Positions 63,203-64,000 of a stretch of DNA of 64,000 nt are shown one piece after another (the stretch's first letter is position 1; each line of letters opens with the position of its first letter). The translations under genes were made by a program, and so were the position numbers. The notes beneath the pieces are model-generated. The model saw only the letters and a list, made by a program, of their open reading frames with translations. It was not told the DNA's origin and made no database searches. Origin of the DNA: Chthoniobacteraceae bacterium (GTDB taxonomy: Bacteria; Verrucomicrobiota; Verrucomicrobiia; Chthoniobacterales; Chthoniobacteraceae); contig JAQGOL010000034.1 in the NCBI GenBank assembly GCA_028293625.1, positions 62,001-126,000 of the forward strand, written 5' to 3'.

Positions 63203-64000
63203 GTGTTTAGATTGACCTTCACCCCTGTGCGCTACTTTAAGGTTTCAATTCTCATCGGCATTCTCGTTACCCTCGGCATCGTAGCTTTGTACGAAACGGG
63301 CATGGTGCATCGGCTCGACGTCTGGCTTGCAGCCTTGTTGGCGCAAAACGCTCCATTCCCCGGTGACGACCGCGCTGTCCAATATGCATTGGCCATCTTT
63401 TTTGGCCTGGGAATCGCCTGGACGACCATCGACATCAATCGGCCCGTGCTCAAATTCGTGATCGCGGCGGGCGCCATTATCGAAGTTCTGGCCGCCGTCT
63501 GGGTGCTCGGTTTGCGCGGCATCGTTTTTTCTCCGTGCGCCAGTCTCCTGGCCATCAGCGGCAGCTTTGTACTCGGATTCGCCTATTCATGCAGTGAAGC
63601 CGGGATGCGTAAACGGGTGGCGCGCGCCATCTTCGGTGACCGCATTTCCAAACGCACTTTAAGTGCAATCGTCGACTCGGATATGCCGCTGAAATTTGAA
63701 GGCGAAAAGCGGCATGCCAGCGTGGTCGTATGCGAGATTTTCAACCACGAGACCCTCGCCGAGGCGTTGCCGGTCTCTGATTATGTGGCGATGCACAATG
63801 CGTTCCTGCGTAACGCGGCCGATCTGCTGGTCGATCGCGGCGGGTACCTCGACGAGTGCGATGGGGAAAGTCTCCGCGTTGTCTTCGGCACCCCGCTGGC
63901 CGACGAGGAGCACGCCGCCACCGCTTGCGAGGCTGCCCTGGCGCTGGCCGAACGGCTCGATGCCGTGAATGGCGAGTGCGTTCGGATCTGGCATCAGATT
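63203..64000 (+). CDS. Membrane class III nucleotide cyclase-like protein (partial)
   Basis: Start at GTG 63203, the earliest start in the frame (a TGA lies 4 codons before); alternatives are TTG 63212 and GTG 63227. At least 266 residues are visible and the gene continues past the right edge. Three or four membrane helices (KVSILIGILVTLGIVALY, FVIAAGAIIEVLAAVWVL, LLAISGSFVLGFAYS) are followed by a class III cyclase catalytic domain. In the metal-binding regions, VVVCEIFNHET and DGESLRVVFGTP, glutamates take the places of the usual aspartates, so activity is uncertain. Confidence 0.8.
   Translation, partial: MFRLTFTPVRYFKVSILIGILVTLGIVALYETGMVHRLDVWLAALLAQNAPFPGDDRAVQYALAIFFGLGIAWTTIDINRPVLKFVIAAGAIIEVLAAVWVLGLRGIVFSPCASLLAISGSFVLGFAYSCSEAGMRKRVARAIFGDRISKRTLSAIVDSDMPLKFEGEKRHASVVVCEIFNHETLAEALPVSDYVAMHNAFLRNAADLLVDRGGYLDECDGESLRVVFGTPLADEEHAATACEAALALAERLDAVNGECVRIWHQI

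Noticed and set aside
1-64000. CRISPR arrays, tRNA/rRNA genes, intact insertion sequences and prophage modules
   Set aside because: I looked for spaced direct repeats, cloverleaf segments and complete transposases and found none I could support by eye.

Overview
The window comes from a GC-rich bacterium of the PVC group, most likely a Verrucomicrobiota. This rests on gene content: a DUF1501 protein beside a DUF1549/DUF1553 (PSD1-type) protein, secreted PQQ-propeller and Gfo/Idh/MocA proteins, a giant protein with an N-terminal 'PLESRIAPAG' (LEPR-XLL-like) signature, and PVC-type 'membrane-bound dehydrogenase' proteins. Many same-strand neighbours are coupled by ATGA or TGATG overlaps, and few starts have a clear Shine-Dalgarno sequence.

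Layout. (1) 1-7.75 kb, minus strand: a secreted-enzyme cluster with a PQQ-like propeller, a Gfo/Idh/MocA oxidoreductase, a GH76-like mannanase, DUF1549/1553 and DUF1501 (cut by the window edge), preceded by a CAP-domain protein. It looks like periplasmic polysaccharide breakdown. (2) 7.86-12.5 kb: a TetR repressor divergent from an EmrA/EmrB-like efflux pair, then a zinc alcohol dehydrogenase. Related dyads lie on both sides of the divergent region. (3) 12.6-15.2 kb: two poorly known proteins among decayed REP-associated (Y1/HUH) transposase pieces and REP-like hairpins. (4) 15.36-20.43 kb: a 1,689-residue surface protein with RTX-type calcium repeats, with another transposase remnant just beyond it. 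(5) 20.7-28.2 kb: rlmF with a coupled small gene, an ABC-2 export pair, DUF4142, an MBL hydrolase and a methyltransferase. (6) 28.2-35.8 kb: a RoxA-like diheme cytochrome c lipoprotein, gltB with a perfect palindromic terminator, and a divergent Lrp/AsnC-like regulator. (7) 35.8-45 kb: mixed housekeeping and envelope genes (PQQ propeller, laminin-G-like protein, fatty-acid hydroxylase, DUF6328, NADAR, RluA-type pseudouridine synthase, asd, L,D-transpeptidase, 3-methyladenine glycosylase, Nif3) and two tiny lipoproteins each followed by a strong hairpin.

(8) 45.1-62.1 kb, minus strand, is the most unusual part. A tightly packed gene series runs from 62083 down to 49680: a secreted CBM-like protein, a DUF4175-like membrane protein, a TPR protein, a secreted protein, an FHA-MoxR ATPase, and a 1,308-residue protein that joins an SGNH-like domain, a dehydrogenase propeller, HEAT repeats and an azurin-like copper domain. 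After a terminator comes a 1,455-residue paralogue that also carries an F5/8C (discoidin) domain. The copper domain sits where relatives commonly carry a cytochrome c domain. I infer a cell-envelope redox or hydrolase complex assembled by the MoxR ATPase. (9) 62.3-64 kb: an Sfp-type phosphopantetheinyl transferase and a truncated membrane cyclase-like protein in which both metal-binding aspartates appear as glutamate.

I saw no tRNA, rRNA, CRISPR array or intact insertion sequence.
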